Below, piece after piece: positions 53,903 to 62,249 of a DNA stretch of 64,000 nt; position 1 is the stretch's first letter; each line of letters starts with the position of its first letter. Position numbers and translations under genes: made by a program. The notes under the pieces were generated by a model that had not been told where the DNA came from, made no database searches, and saw nothing but the letters and a program-made list of their open reading frames with translations. This stretch comes from SG8-41 sp963699525 (GTDB lineage Bacteria; Pseudomonadota; Gammaproteobacteria; Burkholderiales; SG8-41). Where the stretch lies: the NCBI GenBank assembly GCA_963699525.1, contig CAVOUI010000005.1, forward strand, positions 124,001 through 188,000, given 5' to 3'.

Positions 53903-55138
53903 GTGGCAAGAATGAGCGAGCTTCCCGAGTGGGAACGCCAGCACCACCTCGACAAGATCCGCGACCTGCCCGATTTCGGACCGACGCCGTTCGCACCGGG
54001 CCCGCCGCTCGAGCATCGGCGTGTGGCGATCGTGACCACCTCGGGGTTGCATGTCCACGTGGATCGTCCCTTCCAGATGGGCTCGCCCGATTACCGCGTC
54101 ATTCCCGCGGAAACGCCCCCTGGCGATCTGCGGATGAGCCATATTTCGGTCAACTTCGACCGCAGCGGATTTCAGGAGGACGTGAACGTCGTGTTTCCGC
54201 TTGAGCGGCTGCGCGAGCTTGAAGCGGAGGGCGACATCGGCTCCATCTCGGATTTTCATTACTCGTTCATGGGCGCCGCCCCGATCCGCACGCTCGAGCC
54301 GAAGGCCCGCGAGCTCGCGGGCATGCTGAAGCGGGACCGGGTCGACGCCGTGCTGCTCACGCCGGTCTGACCGAATTGCACGTGCGCCGTGGGCGCACTC
54401 GGGCACTACATCGAGCGCGAAGGCGTTCCGACCGCGCAGGTGAGCCTGATCCGGGAGCAGACCGCCGCGATCCGGCCGCCGCGGGCGCTGTGGGTGCCGT
54501 TCATGCTCGGGAGGCCCTTCGGTGCGCCGAACGCCCCGGTCTTTCAGCGCAGGGTCCTGCGCGCCGTGCTGTCTCTGTTCGAGCGCGTTTCCGGGCCGGT
54601 GCTGGAGGACTTTCCCGAGGATGCGCCGGCGACCGATGCCCCGCCCGAAGGCTTTGCCTGCCCGGTCAGCTTCGTTGCGGCAGACACGAGGGACGAAGAT
54701 CTCGTCGATGCGATGCGCCGCGAAATGGCGCAGCTCGCGCCGTGGTACGACCTCGCGGTGAGGCGGCGGGGGCGCACGACGGTGGGCATCTCCAGGATGA
54801 CCGTGGAAGACGCCGCCAGCCACGCGGGTTCGTACCTCGACGGCGCGCCCCGGCCTTCTCCGGTTCCCGGCGTATCGGCGGGAGTCGCGCTCAAGCGCGC
54901 CTGCGACGACATAAAGGCGTTCTATTACGAGGCGGCGTCCGCGCAGCCGGGGAATCTTTCGCAGACGGCGATCGACGCCTGGTTCTGGCACCAGACCGCC
55001 GCAGCGAAAGTATTTCTGGCGATCCAGCAGGAGTGCCTGAGGAGCAGCGACGAGTCGCTGCAGCCCCTGGGGAAGCTCAGCCTGGTTCCCCGCGCCGTAT
55101 CTCACTATCTGGCCGAGGCGCGGAAGCTCGAGCGCTGA
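53903..55138 (+). CDS. GrdB-family selenoprotein (in-frame UGA read as selenocysteine)
   Basis: 411 residues if UGA 54368-54370 is read as Sec156. The upstream half is the GrdB/glycine-sarcosine-betaine-D-proline reductase selenoprotein B type: VAIVTTSGLHVHVDRPFQMG, DLRMSHISVNFDRSGFQEDVNVVFPLERL, ISDFHYSFMGA and VDAVLLTPV. UGA then PNCTCAVGALGHYIEREGVPT continues in the same frame and the same family to 55138, so the motif is U156-P-N-C159-T-C161. A perfect 7-bp hairpin begins 12 nt after the UGA. The GTG start follows AGAGGAG at 9-bp spacing. Standard annotation would show two fragments. Function in this lineage is unknown; a redox (selenothiol) role is expected. Confidence 0.82.
54368..54370 (+). 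other. Recoded UGA (selenocysteine codon)
   Basis: TGA in frame 156 codons into the GrdB-like gene. The codons on both sides encode one continuous family pattern with no frame change. The position equals the active-site redox residue (U-x-x-C) of GrdB-like proteins, where Cys is the usual alternative. Confidence 0.8.
54382..54398 (+). promoter_or_regulatory. Candidate bacterial SECIS hairpin
   Basis: GTGCGCC-gtg-GGCGCAC forms a perfect 7-bp stem with 3-nt apical loop that begins with G. The loop lies 19 nt after the UGA, within the distance (roughly 16-37 nt) usual for bacterial SECIS elements. The hairpin is inside the coding sequence, as expected in bacteria. Confidence 0.65.
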
Positions 55139-55204
55139 TTTTCTCTGGTCGAGTCTAGAATGCCCTTCCGGGCGCGTCGTTTCCCGATTTCGGGGAGAGA
55201 GACC

Positions 55205-56188
55205 ATGGATCGGACTATCGTCCTGCTGGCTGCGACATTTCTCGCATTGCTGCCGGCGCAGGTTGCCGCGCAAGCGAAGAGTCAGGCGTATCCCGTGCGG
55301 CCGATACGCGTGCTCATCCCATTCGCGCCGGGCGGCGCGACCGACATCGTGGCGCGGATGATCGAGCCCAAGATGAGCCGGGCGCTTGGCCAGCCGTTCG
55401 TCGTGGACAACCGCGCCGGGGCGGCCGGCAATATCGCGGTGGACCTGACGGCGCAGGCGCAACCCGATGGATACACCTTGCTGGTCGGAAACATCTCCAC
55501 CAACTCGATCAATCCGATCCTGTTCGCTGGCCGGATGAAGGCTAACGCCCTTAAGGACCTCACCGGAGTAACGCTGCTCGTCTCGATACCGAACCTCATC
55601 CTCGGCGGCCCGACGGTGCCGGCCAAGACGCTGAAGGAGGCGATTGCGTATGCCAAGGAGCGTCCCGGGCAACTGAATTATTCCGCGCCGCTCGGTTCCT
55701 ATTCCCACCTGGATATGCTGGCGTTCACCGCGGCGGCTGGCATCAAGATGGTCCACGTTCCGTCCAAGGGCGCAGGCGAAACGCTGCCGCTGCTGCTGCG
55801 CGGGGACACTCATATTACGGAGTCCAACGTGGCGTCGAATATCGGCCCGGTCCGGGCTGGGCAGATCAAAGCTTACGCGGTGACCTCCGACAAGCGGCTC
55901 GCCGAGCTGCCGAACGTCCCCACCATGGCCGAGACCGGGTTTCCCGGCATCGGCAGCCTCAACTGGAACGGCCTCTTCGTGCCGGTGCGGACGCCGAAGG
56001 CAGTCGTCGCCAGGCTGCATGCGGTCGCGGTCCAGGCGATGAAGGAGCTGGACGCGGAAGGAATGCTGGAGAAGCGTCAGACCCCGATCAGCGTCAGCGC
56101 GTCGCCGGCTGAGTTCAACGCCTTCGTGCTGTCCGAGGCGAAGCGCTGGGAAAAGATCATCAAGGACAACGGTGTAAGGATTGATTAG
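55205..56188 (+). CDS. Bug/TctC-family periplasmic solute-binding protein
   Basis: 327 aa, unbroken. Signal peptide MDRTIVLLAATFLALLPAQVAAQ; YPVRPIRVLIPFAPGGATDIVARM, NRAGAAGNIAVDLTAQAQPDGYTLLVGN and VHVPSKGAGETLPLLLRGD are typical. GGGGAGAG before ATG 55205 supports the start. It belongs to the selenoprotein operon and should capture the carboxylate handled by it. Confidence 0.93.
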   Translation: MDRTIVLLAATFLALLPAQVAAQAKSQAYPVRPIRVLIPFAPGGATDIVARMIEPKMSRALGQPFVVDNRAGAAGNIAVDLTAQAQPDGYTLLVGNISTNSINPILFAGRMKANALKDLTGVTLLVSIPNLILGGPTVPAKTLKEAIAYAKERPGQLNYSAPLGSYSHLDMLAFTAAAGIKMVHVPSKGAGETLPLLLRGDTHITESNVASNIGPVRAGQIKAYAVTSDKRLAELPNVPTMAETGFPGIGSLNWNGLFVPVRTPKAVVARLHAVAVQAMKELDAEGMLEKRQTPISVSASPAEFNAFVLSEAKRWEKIIKDNGVRID

Positions 56189-56224
56189 GGTCGAGATCTC
56201 GATCAGCACAAACAGGGGGAAATC

Positions 56225-57292
56225 GTGGGGGACACCGAAGCACCGATACGCGTCCCAGCGGCCCGGCTCGAGGCCTTCGTCGCTCGCGCGTTCGAAGCGG
56301 TGGGCATCTCTTCGGGAGAGTCGAAGACGATCGCCGCGCTCATGACGCGCGCCGATCTGCAGGGCTCCGACGGCCACGGCGTGTTCCGGCTGCCGCAGTA
56401 TATCCGCCGCATCCGGGGCGGAGCGGTCAACATCAGGCCCAGGATCCGTGTCGAGCGGGAGGCAGCCGGCATGGCGCTGGTGGACGGCGACAACGGCATG
56501 GGGCACCTCGTCATGCGCTTCGCCGCGGAGAAGGCAATCGAGAAGGCAAGGACCGCGGGCGTCGCCTGGGTCGGCGTGAAATGGAGCAACCACGCGGGAC
56601 CGGCGTCCCTCTATGCCGCCATGCCGCTCGAGCACGGCATGATCGGGCTCTACCTCGCGGTCGGAAACGCCAACCACCTGCCGGCGTGGGGCGGGCTCGA
56701 CATGCTGCTGTCCACGAATCCGATCTCGGTCGCAGTGCCGGCCGGAGAGGAGCCCCCCATTGTTCTCGACATGGCGACCACCGTCGCCGCCTACGGCAAG
56801 GTAAAGACCAAGGCGCAGCGCGGGGAGACGATGCCGGAAGGCTGGATGATGGACCGGCAGGGGCGGCCCCTGACCGATCCGAAGCGCGCGAACGAGGGCT
56901 TCCTGCTGCCCATCGGCGGCTACAAGGGCTACGGACTCGCGCTCGTCTTCGGCCTGCTCGCGGGCACCTTGAACGGCGCGGCAATGGGAAGAGACAGTGG
57001 TGGACTTCAACGCCGACGATACGACCCCCACCAATACCGGGCACGCCATCGTCGCGATCAACGTGGATGCCTTTCAGCCGGTCGCGGACTTCCGGAGGAG
57101 CGTGGACGTGCTGATTCGCGACCTGCGCAACTCGGAGCGTCTGCCGGGCGTGGACCGCGTCCGGCTGCCGGGTGAGGGGAGCCACGCGACGCGCGCCGAG
57201 CGGACGAAGAACGGCATACCACTGCCCGCGCCGCTCGCGGCAAGCCTTGCCGCGCTCGCCACGGATCTGAAGATTTCGCGCTCGCTTTGTGA
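56225..57292 (+). pseudogene. Malate/L-lactate dehydrogenase (Ldh2/YlbC) family, frameshifted
   Basis: About 350 aa corrected. GSDGHGVFRLPQYIRRIRGG carries the family catalytic His region, VKWSNHAGPASLYAAMPLEHGMIGLYLA and NPISVAVP are the NAD(P)-binding core, and PIGGYKGYGLALVFGLLAG follows. Frame breaks: 56986-56988 (extra G, GAAM then EETVVDFNADD) and probably a missing T near 57274-57276, after which DLKIFALAL and stop 57290-57292 result. Without the second correction the frame runs into the next gene. The family reduces 2-oxoacids with NAD(P)H without homology to classical LDH. Confidence 0.8.
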
Positions 57293-57352
57293 CGGAAGTC
57301 ACCGCGGCTCGCGCCGGTTGCCGCGGCCGGAGGGCAGGGCTAATCTCCCTGC

Positions 57353-58799
57353 ATGCCGGTCTATTACCCGCGCTCGTTTTCGACGGCTTCTGGCGGTCGG
57401 GTTCACGCTCGTCGCGTTGCCGCTGGTGTTCGCGCTCGTCAACAACGCGGTTTCGGTGGATCGCCTCGCCAACCGCAGCCAGAACGCCGTCTACCAGGCG
57501 GTGCAGGCCACCCAGAGCAGCCGGCGCCTGGCGCAGCAACTGACCGCGCTCGAGCGCACCGCCCGCCAGATCGTGATCCTCGACGACCGGTCGCTGCTCG
57601 AGACCTATGCGGCCAACCGCCGACAGTTCGAGCAGGCGGTCGCGGAATTTACGAGTCTCCCGCTCGACGCGGAGCAGAAAAACCTGCTCGACGACATCGT
57701 TCGCGGCGAGGCGGCGGCCTTTGACGCGCTGTCCGGGCCCGGCCCGAAGAGCCGCGAGGCCGCGCTTGCGGTCGAGAGCTTTATTGGCCTGTCCGAGAAG
57801 GCCCAGGCCCTGGTCGGGCGCTCCAACGCGCTGATCGACCGCGAGGTCGAGGCGATGCGCGAGACGGCCGACCGTGCCCAGCGCATCACGTTCTGGCAAC
57901 TGCTCGCGCTGGTGCCGGTGGTGGTGTTCCTGGTGATCGGGTTCTCCATCCTCATCACGCGTCCCATTCGCCAGCTCGACGCGGCGATTCGCCAGCTCGG
58001 CGGCGGACAGCTGCGCGCACCGGTGGCGGTCGGCGGTCCGCAGGACCTGGAGCAGCTCGGCGAGCGGCTGGAATGGATGCGGCGCGAGTTGCTCGACGTC
58101 GAGGAGCAGAAGAACCGCTTCCTGCGCCAGGTCTCGCACGAGCTGAAGACGCCGCTCACGGCGCTGCGCGAGGGCGCGGAACTGCTGTCCGAGGAAGCGG
58201 TCGGAAAGCTGACCCCGGAGCAGCGCGAGATCGCGGAGATCCTGCGCCACAACAGTGTAGAATTGCAGAAGCTGATCGAGGACCTGCTTTCATTCGGCGC
58301 GAGCCAGTTCCGCAAGGTCACCGTGGATCTCGGGCCGGTGGACATCCGGGAGGTGATCCGGCGGGTGGCCGAAGACCAGCGGCTCGCGATCCGGGCCCGC
58401 GGCCTGAAGCTCGATATCGCCGCCGAGGATGTCATGATTCCCGCTGATTCGGAAAAGCTGCGCGTCGTGCTCGACAATCTGCTCTCCAACGCCGTGAAAT
58501 TCTCGCCGCCGGGAGGCTCGATCGGCATCTCGGCGCGCTACGACGGAGATGCGCTCGAGATCGACGTGAGCGACCAGGGACCCGGAATCCCGCCCGAGGA
58601 GCGGACGCGCATCTTCGATCCCTTCTTCCAGGGCGGCCAGGCAGGGGCCGGCCCGGTGCGTGGCACCGGCATCGGGCTCTCGGTCGTCAAGGAGTACGTG
58701 TTCGCCCACGGCGGCAGCGTGGAAGTGGTGGACAGCACGCGCGGCGCCCATGTGCGGATCCGGATACCGCTCATCCGTGCGGAGGCAGCCGCGACGTGA
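57353..58799 (+). pseudogene. glrK: Sensor histidine kinase of the GlrK/QseE family, one frameshift
   Basis: Corrected length about 481 aa. MPVYYPRSF then RRLLAVGFTLVALPLVFALVNN (helix 1), a periplasmic coiled-coil region with QNAVYQAVQATQSSRRLAQQL, helix 2 FWQLLALVPVVVFLVIGFSILIT (about 183-205), HAMP, DHp QVSHELKTPLTALREGAELL (phospho-His about 262) and HATPase boxes NLLSNAVKFS, DQGPGIP and GTGIGLSVVKEYV. The break is an extra T in TTTT at about 57378-57381. In the corrected frame an upstream TAA (57341) precedes ATG 57353, confirming the start. Stop overlaps the lipoprotein gene (GTGA). Confidence 0.88.
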
Positions 58800-59281
58800 G
58801 CCACCGCCTTCTCCTCCTCGGCATCGGCTGCGCGGCGGCCCTCGCGGGTTGCGGCGTCATCAAGATTGCCGAGCCGATGGAGCCGGCGCCCTGGGTGCAA
58901 GCGGATTCTCCCGAGCCGGCGTCGAACGCCGACAGCCTGCTGCTCTATTTCCAATATCTCCGCAAGCTTTCCAGTCCCGAGGCGGCCCGCGAATACGAGG
59001 CGGCGCGCCAGGCCTACGCCAACGTGCGCACGGATTTCAACCGCGTGCGCCTCGCCATGGTGCTTTCGCTTCCCGGCAACCCGTTCACCGACGATGCGCG
59101 CGCGCTCGGCTTGCTCGACACCGTCGCGCGGCACCAGGGCTCGCAGCTGCAGGGGCTCGCAGTCGTGCTCGGTACGCACCTGCAGGAGCAGCTGCGGCTT
59201 GCCGCCAGCGCGCAGGGACTGCAGGAGAAGCTTGATGCCCTGCGATCGCTCGAGCGCAACATGATCGAAAGGACCCGATGA
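58796..59281 (+). CDS. QseG-like outer-membrane lipoprotein
   Basis: 161 aa. Signal peptide with lipobox LAGC (Cys about 19), then an acidic/proline stretch and an alpha-helical domain (DSLLLYFQYLRKLSSPEAAREYEAARQAYANVRTDFNRVRLAMVLSLPG). Position between the glrK-like and glrR-like genes equals that of qseG (yfhG) in E. coli, whose product is a lipoprotein that interacts with the kinase. Sequence identity to QseG cannot be measured here, so the name stays a positional analogy. Confidence 0.75.
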   Translation: MSHRLLLLGIGCAAALAGCGVIKIAEPMEPAPWVQADSPEPASNADSLLLYFQYLRKLSSPEAAREYEAARQAYANVRTDFNRVRLAMVLSLPGNPFTDDARALGLLDTVARHQGSQLQGLAVVLGTHLQEQLRLAASAQGLQEKLDALRSLERNMIERTR

Positions 59282-60630
59282 GCACGCCACGCGCCAGCAT
59301 ACTGGTGGTCGACGACGATCCAGACTTGCTGCGACTCATGCAGATCCGGCTGACCGCGGCCGGCTACGCCGTGTCCACCGCGGAGAGCGCGGAGCGCGCG
59401 CTTGCGCAGGTAAGCGCCACGCGCCCGCAGCTGGTGGTGACCGATCTCCGCATGGGCGGCATGGACGGCATGGCGCTGTTCGAGGCGATCCGCAGCGGCC
59501 ACCCCATGCTCCCGGTCATCATCCTGACGGCGCACGGCACGATTCCCGATGCGGTGTCGGCCGTCCAGCGCGGCGTCTCCGGCTACCTCGCGAAGCCGTT
59601 CGACCCCAAGTCGCTGCTGACCGAGGTCGAGCGCGCGCTGGCGATGGCGGGCGGCCCGCGCGAGGCCGGCGCGAGCGGCGATGAATGGCGCAGCGAGATC
59701 ATCACGCGCAACCACGCCATGGAGGACCTGCTGGCGAAGGCGCGGCTCGTCGCGGAGAGCGACGCGAGCGTGCTGATTTACGGCGAATCGGGAAGCGGCA
59801 AGGAGCTGGTCGCGCGCGCCATCCACAAGTCGAGCCCGCGGCGCGACCGCCCCTTCGTCGCAATCAACTGCGGCGCGATCCCGGAACAGCTGCTCGAGTC
59901 GGAGCTCTTCGGCCACGTGCGGGGCGCCTTCACCGGCGCCGTGCGCGACCACAAGGGGCTGTTCCTGACCGCCAACCACGGCACGCTCTTCCTCGACGAG
60001 ATCGGCGACATGCCGCTCCCGCTGCAGGTGAAGCTCCTGCGCGTGCTGCAGGAGAAGAAGGTTCGGGCGGTCGGCTCCACGGAGACGCACGACGTGGACG
60101 TGCGCGTAATCTCGGCGACCCACCGCAACCTCGAGGCGGAGATGGCGGCCGGCAATTTCCGCGAGGATCTGTATTACCGGCTGAACGTGGTGGCGCTGGC
60201 GATCCCGTCGCTCGGCGAGCGGCGCGAGGACATCCCGCTGCTCGCCGGACATTTCCTGTCGCTGCTTGCCGAGAAGTACCACAAGAACGTGAACGGCTTC
60301 GCTCCGGAAGCCATGGAGCTGCTGGTCGCGGCGGCCTGGCCCGGCAACGTGCGCCAGCTCTACAACGTCGTCGAGCAGTCGGTCGCGCTCTCGACGACCC
60401 CCATCATCCCGGTGTCGCTCGCGCAGCAGGCGATTCAGAACCAGCAGGCCGAGTTCGCGTCGTTCGAGGACGCGCGGCGGCGCTTCGAGCGCGAGTACTT
60501 GACGCAGCTCCTGAAAATCACCGAGGGCAACGTGACCCAGGCGGCCCGGCTTGCGAAGCGCAATCGCACCGAGTTCTACAAGCTGCTCGGAAGGCACCAG
60601 CTCGACCCGAAGTTGTTCAAATCCCGCTAG
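59278..60630 (+). CDS. glrR: Sigma-54-dependent response regulator of the GlrR/QseF family
   Basis: 450 aa, complete. Receiver with phospho-Asp56 (VVTDLRMGG) and conserved Lys in GYLAKPFDP; AAA+ domain with Walker A GESGSGKE (about 168), the sigma-54 contact loop GAFTGA (about 216), Walker B LFLDEIGDMP; Fis-type HTH (TEGNVTQAARLAKRNRTEFYKLLGRH). It activates RpoN promoters. Downstream lie a TGTC-N10-GACA site and a consensus -24/-12 promoter. It overlaps the lipoprotein stop by 4 bp. Confidence 0.94.
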   Translation: MSTPRASILVVDDDPDLLRLMQIRLTAAGYAVSTAESAERALAQVSATRPQLVVTDLRMGGMDGMALFEAIRSGHPMLPVIILTAHGTIPDAVSAVQRGVSGYLAKPFDPKSLLTEVERALAMAGGPREAGASGDEWRSEIITRNHAMEDLLAKARLVAESDASVLIYGESGSGKELVARAIHKSSPRRDRPFVAINCGAIPEQLLESELFGHVRGAFTGAVRDHKGLFLTANHGTLFLDEIGDMPLPLQVKLLRVLQEKKVRAVGSTETHDVDVRVISATHRNLEAEMAAGNFREDLYYRLNVVALAIPSLGERREDIPLLAGHFLSLLAEKYHKNVNGFAPEAMELLVAAAWPGNVRQLYNVVEQSVALSTTPIIPVSLAQQAIQNQQAEFASFEDARRRFEREYLTQLLKITEGNVTQAARLAKRNRTEFYKLLGRHQLDPKLFKSR

Positions 60631-60648
60631 CACGTTCAGCGGAGGTCT

Positions 60649-60666
60649 TGTCGCCGCCCTGCGACA
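60649..60666. promoter_or_regulatory. GlrR-type enhancer site TGTC-N10-GACA
   Basis: TGTCGCCGCCCTGCGACA is an exact match to the dyad TGTC-N10-GACA described for E. coli GlrR binding at glmY. It lies 120-137 bp upstream of the -24 box and 19 bp after the glrR-like stop. Confidence 0.65.
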
Positions 60667-60785
60667 TGAAAATCGTAACGGAATCAACTGGTTAGGTCAT
60701 AGACCCTGGCCCGCGTTGCCCGGGAACGACGCTTGAGCCTCAGTGTGCGGGTTGTAACCTTTTGATTTCACGAGCCAATGCGTCC

Positions 60786-60802
60786 TGGCACGACTGTTGC
60801 AA
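60786..60802 (+). promoter_or_regulatory. Sigma-54 (-24/-12) promoter
   Basis: TGGCAC-GACTG-TTGCAA matches the TGGCACN5TTGC consensus perfectly, with GG at 60787-60788 and GC at 60799-60800. The expected transcription start is near 60812, giving a leader of about 53 nt before ATG 60865. Confidence 0.85.
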
Positions 60803-60864
60803 CTAGCCTTTGCCCCCCGCGCCGCACAGGTCGTCTTCCTGCGGGTGGAACCAAGGAGTGTTCG

Positions 60865-61017
60865 ATGAATGCAATTGATATGACCTCGGGACATGCAGGC
60901 GCCGTGGAAAAGCATTCCAGGATTCTCTACCCCCTCATGATTATCGCCGCGGCGGCTGTGATCGTCTTCAGCGTCGCCGGTATTGCCGCCATGATGGGCT
61001 GGATTGCCGCCGTCTGA
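60865..61017 (+). CDS. Small single-span membrane protein, 50 aa
   Basis: MNAIDMTSGHAGAVEKHSRI is followed by one membrane helix LYPLMIIAAAAVIVFSVAGI (about residues 21-44) and a short C-terminal tail MMGWIAAV. AAGGAG 6 bp upstream fixes the start. It is the first gene after the sigma-54 promoter and so probably under GlrR/RpoN control. I recognise no family. Confidence 0.75.
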   Translation: MNAIDMTSGHAGAVEKHSRILYPLMIIAAAAVIVFSVAGIAAMMGWIAAV

Positions 61018-61032
61018 ACGCGGGGGCGAGCC

Positions 61033-61209
61033 ATGGCCGAGAGGACAGCGAAGGCAGTGGAGACCTGGGGCCTGGCCGAGTTGCTCCAGGCGCTGCGCCA
61101 GGTTGCGCAGGAGGCGGGTGTGCCGGAGGGCATGCTTCCATCCCCTTTGGAGCAGCAGCACATCGTGCGTGAGCTGCGCGCGGCCGAGCACGGCGGGAGC
61201 GGAACGTGA
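61033..61209 (+). CDS. Small hypothetical protein, 58 aa
   Basis: MAERTAKAVETWGLAELLQA is followed by LRQVAQEAGVPEGMLPSPLE and a helical end. It is soluble and predicted helical (about residues 9-29 and 38-52). It lies 15 bp after the membrane-protein gene and its TGA overlaps the next GTG (GTGA), which supports it being real. Function unknown. Confidence 0.6.
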   Translation: MAERTAKAVETWGLAELLQALRQVAQEAGVPEGMLPSPLEQQHIVRELRAAEHGGSGT

Positions 61210-62153
61210 GGACCGCGTGGGCTCTCGCGCTGAGCGCGGCGCTCTGCGCGGGTGGCATCGCCGCCGGCGCGGACGCCCCGAACGCATCGGTTACCCTGTC
61301 CGCGAGCGAGGCCGTTTCCAGCGGAGAACCTCAGGCACAGGCCCGTCTCGTCAGCGAGTTCTCGGAATTTGCGGGATCCGCCGCCAATGTGCGCAGCCTG
61401 GTAGCGGGTTTGCGGCAGGGCACCGAGATCACGCTCACCACGCCCGGCGGACAGCCCGGCACGGCAACGCGATTCACTCCGCCGACCCGCCCCATGGATT
61501 ACGGCAACGTTCGCATGGCGCTGCTGCTCGCGCGCGAGCAGCTCGCGCAACTGGATATCACCGAGCCTACGCCCGCCCAGATCAACGCGGTCCTTGCGGG
61601 TGGCGGAATCGCAAGCCGCGTGAACGGTCCCGCAGCAACCCCGTATCTGCATCCGGGCGTGCTGCAGATGCGGGCGGGCGGCATGAGCTGGGCGAGAATC
61701 GCGGCCACCATGGGCGTCACCCTTGCGCAGATCATGAATGGCAAGGCCCGCCCGGCCGAAGCTCCCGCGCTGACGGATTCGCGGCGGCCGGCGGCCAGTT
61801 TCATTTCTGTCGCGGGGGCGCGAACCGACGAGCCGGCGCGACGGCCCGCCAGCGCCGCGCCTGCGCCGATTTCTTCGGCCTCGATCACGACGAGCTCGGC
61901 GGGCGCTCCGAGGACACTGACCGTCAAGCCCATCGTTGCGGAGCGGCGGCCACCTAAGCCCGAGGCGGAGCCGGAAACGCGCCCCTCCGGCGCAGGCGTC
62001 CTGGCCGCGGCAGACCGTGCTGCACGCACGGAAGAGGTCGCGACGCTCGTTCCGGAAGGCATGCGGGGCGGGACTGCCGGGGCAATCCCGGTCGTCGCAC
62101 CCAGTGCTGCCGATGAGCCTGGCGCCTCCGGAGTAGCCCCGACGTTGGAATAA
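61206..62153 (+). CDS. Secreted hypothetical protein, 315 aa
   Basis: Signal peptide MRTAWALALSAALCAGGIAAGA, then a folded-looking part (about 45-185) with SEFSEFAGSAANVRSLVAGL, RPMDYGNVRMALLLAREQLAQLDITEPTPAQINAVLAGG and MSWARIAATMGVTLAQIMNG. The last 130 residues are Ala/Pro/Ser-rich and probably disordered. I do not recognise the family. It is the third gene of the sigma-54 unit (GTG overlaps the previous stop). Confidence 0.75.
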   Translation: MRTAWALALSAALCAGGIAAGADAPNASVTLSASEAVSSGEPQAQARLVSEFSEFAGSAANVRSLVAGLRQGTEITLTTPGGQPGTATRFTPPTRPMDYGNVRMALLLAREQLAQLDITEPTPAQINAVLAGGGIASRVNGPAATPYLHPGVLQMRAGGMSWARIAATMGVTLAQIMNGKARPAEAPALTDSRRPAASFISVAGARTDEPARRPASAAPAPISSASITTSSAGAPRTLTVKPIVAERRPPKPEAEPETRPSGAGVLAAADRAARTEEVATLVPEGMRGGTAGAIPVVAPSAADEPGASGVAPTLE

Positions 62154-62249
62154 CACGGATCGACGCGATCGGCGCGCGTCGTCAGCATCCAGAAATAACC
62201 GGTATCCCGCGCGGCCTGTCCTGGCCCGCGGCCGTTTCAGAGCAGTCTT

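Noticed and set aside
53885..57061. A 1058-codon open frame on the minus strand
   Set aside because: It is antisense to the selenoprotein, TctC and dehydrogenase genes, is rich in Arg/His and shows no domain; typical of high-GC shadow frames.
56997..58799. A dehydrogenase-kinase fusion protein
   Set aside because: The single open frame results from one shift at each side. The corrected kinase has its own ATG at 57353 preceded by an in-frame TAA.
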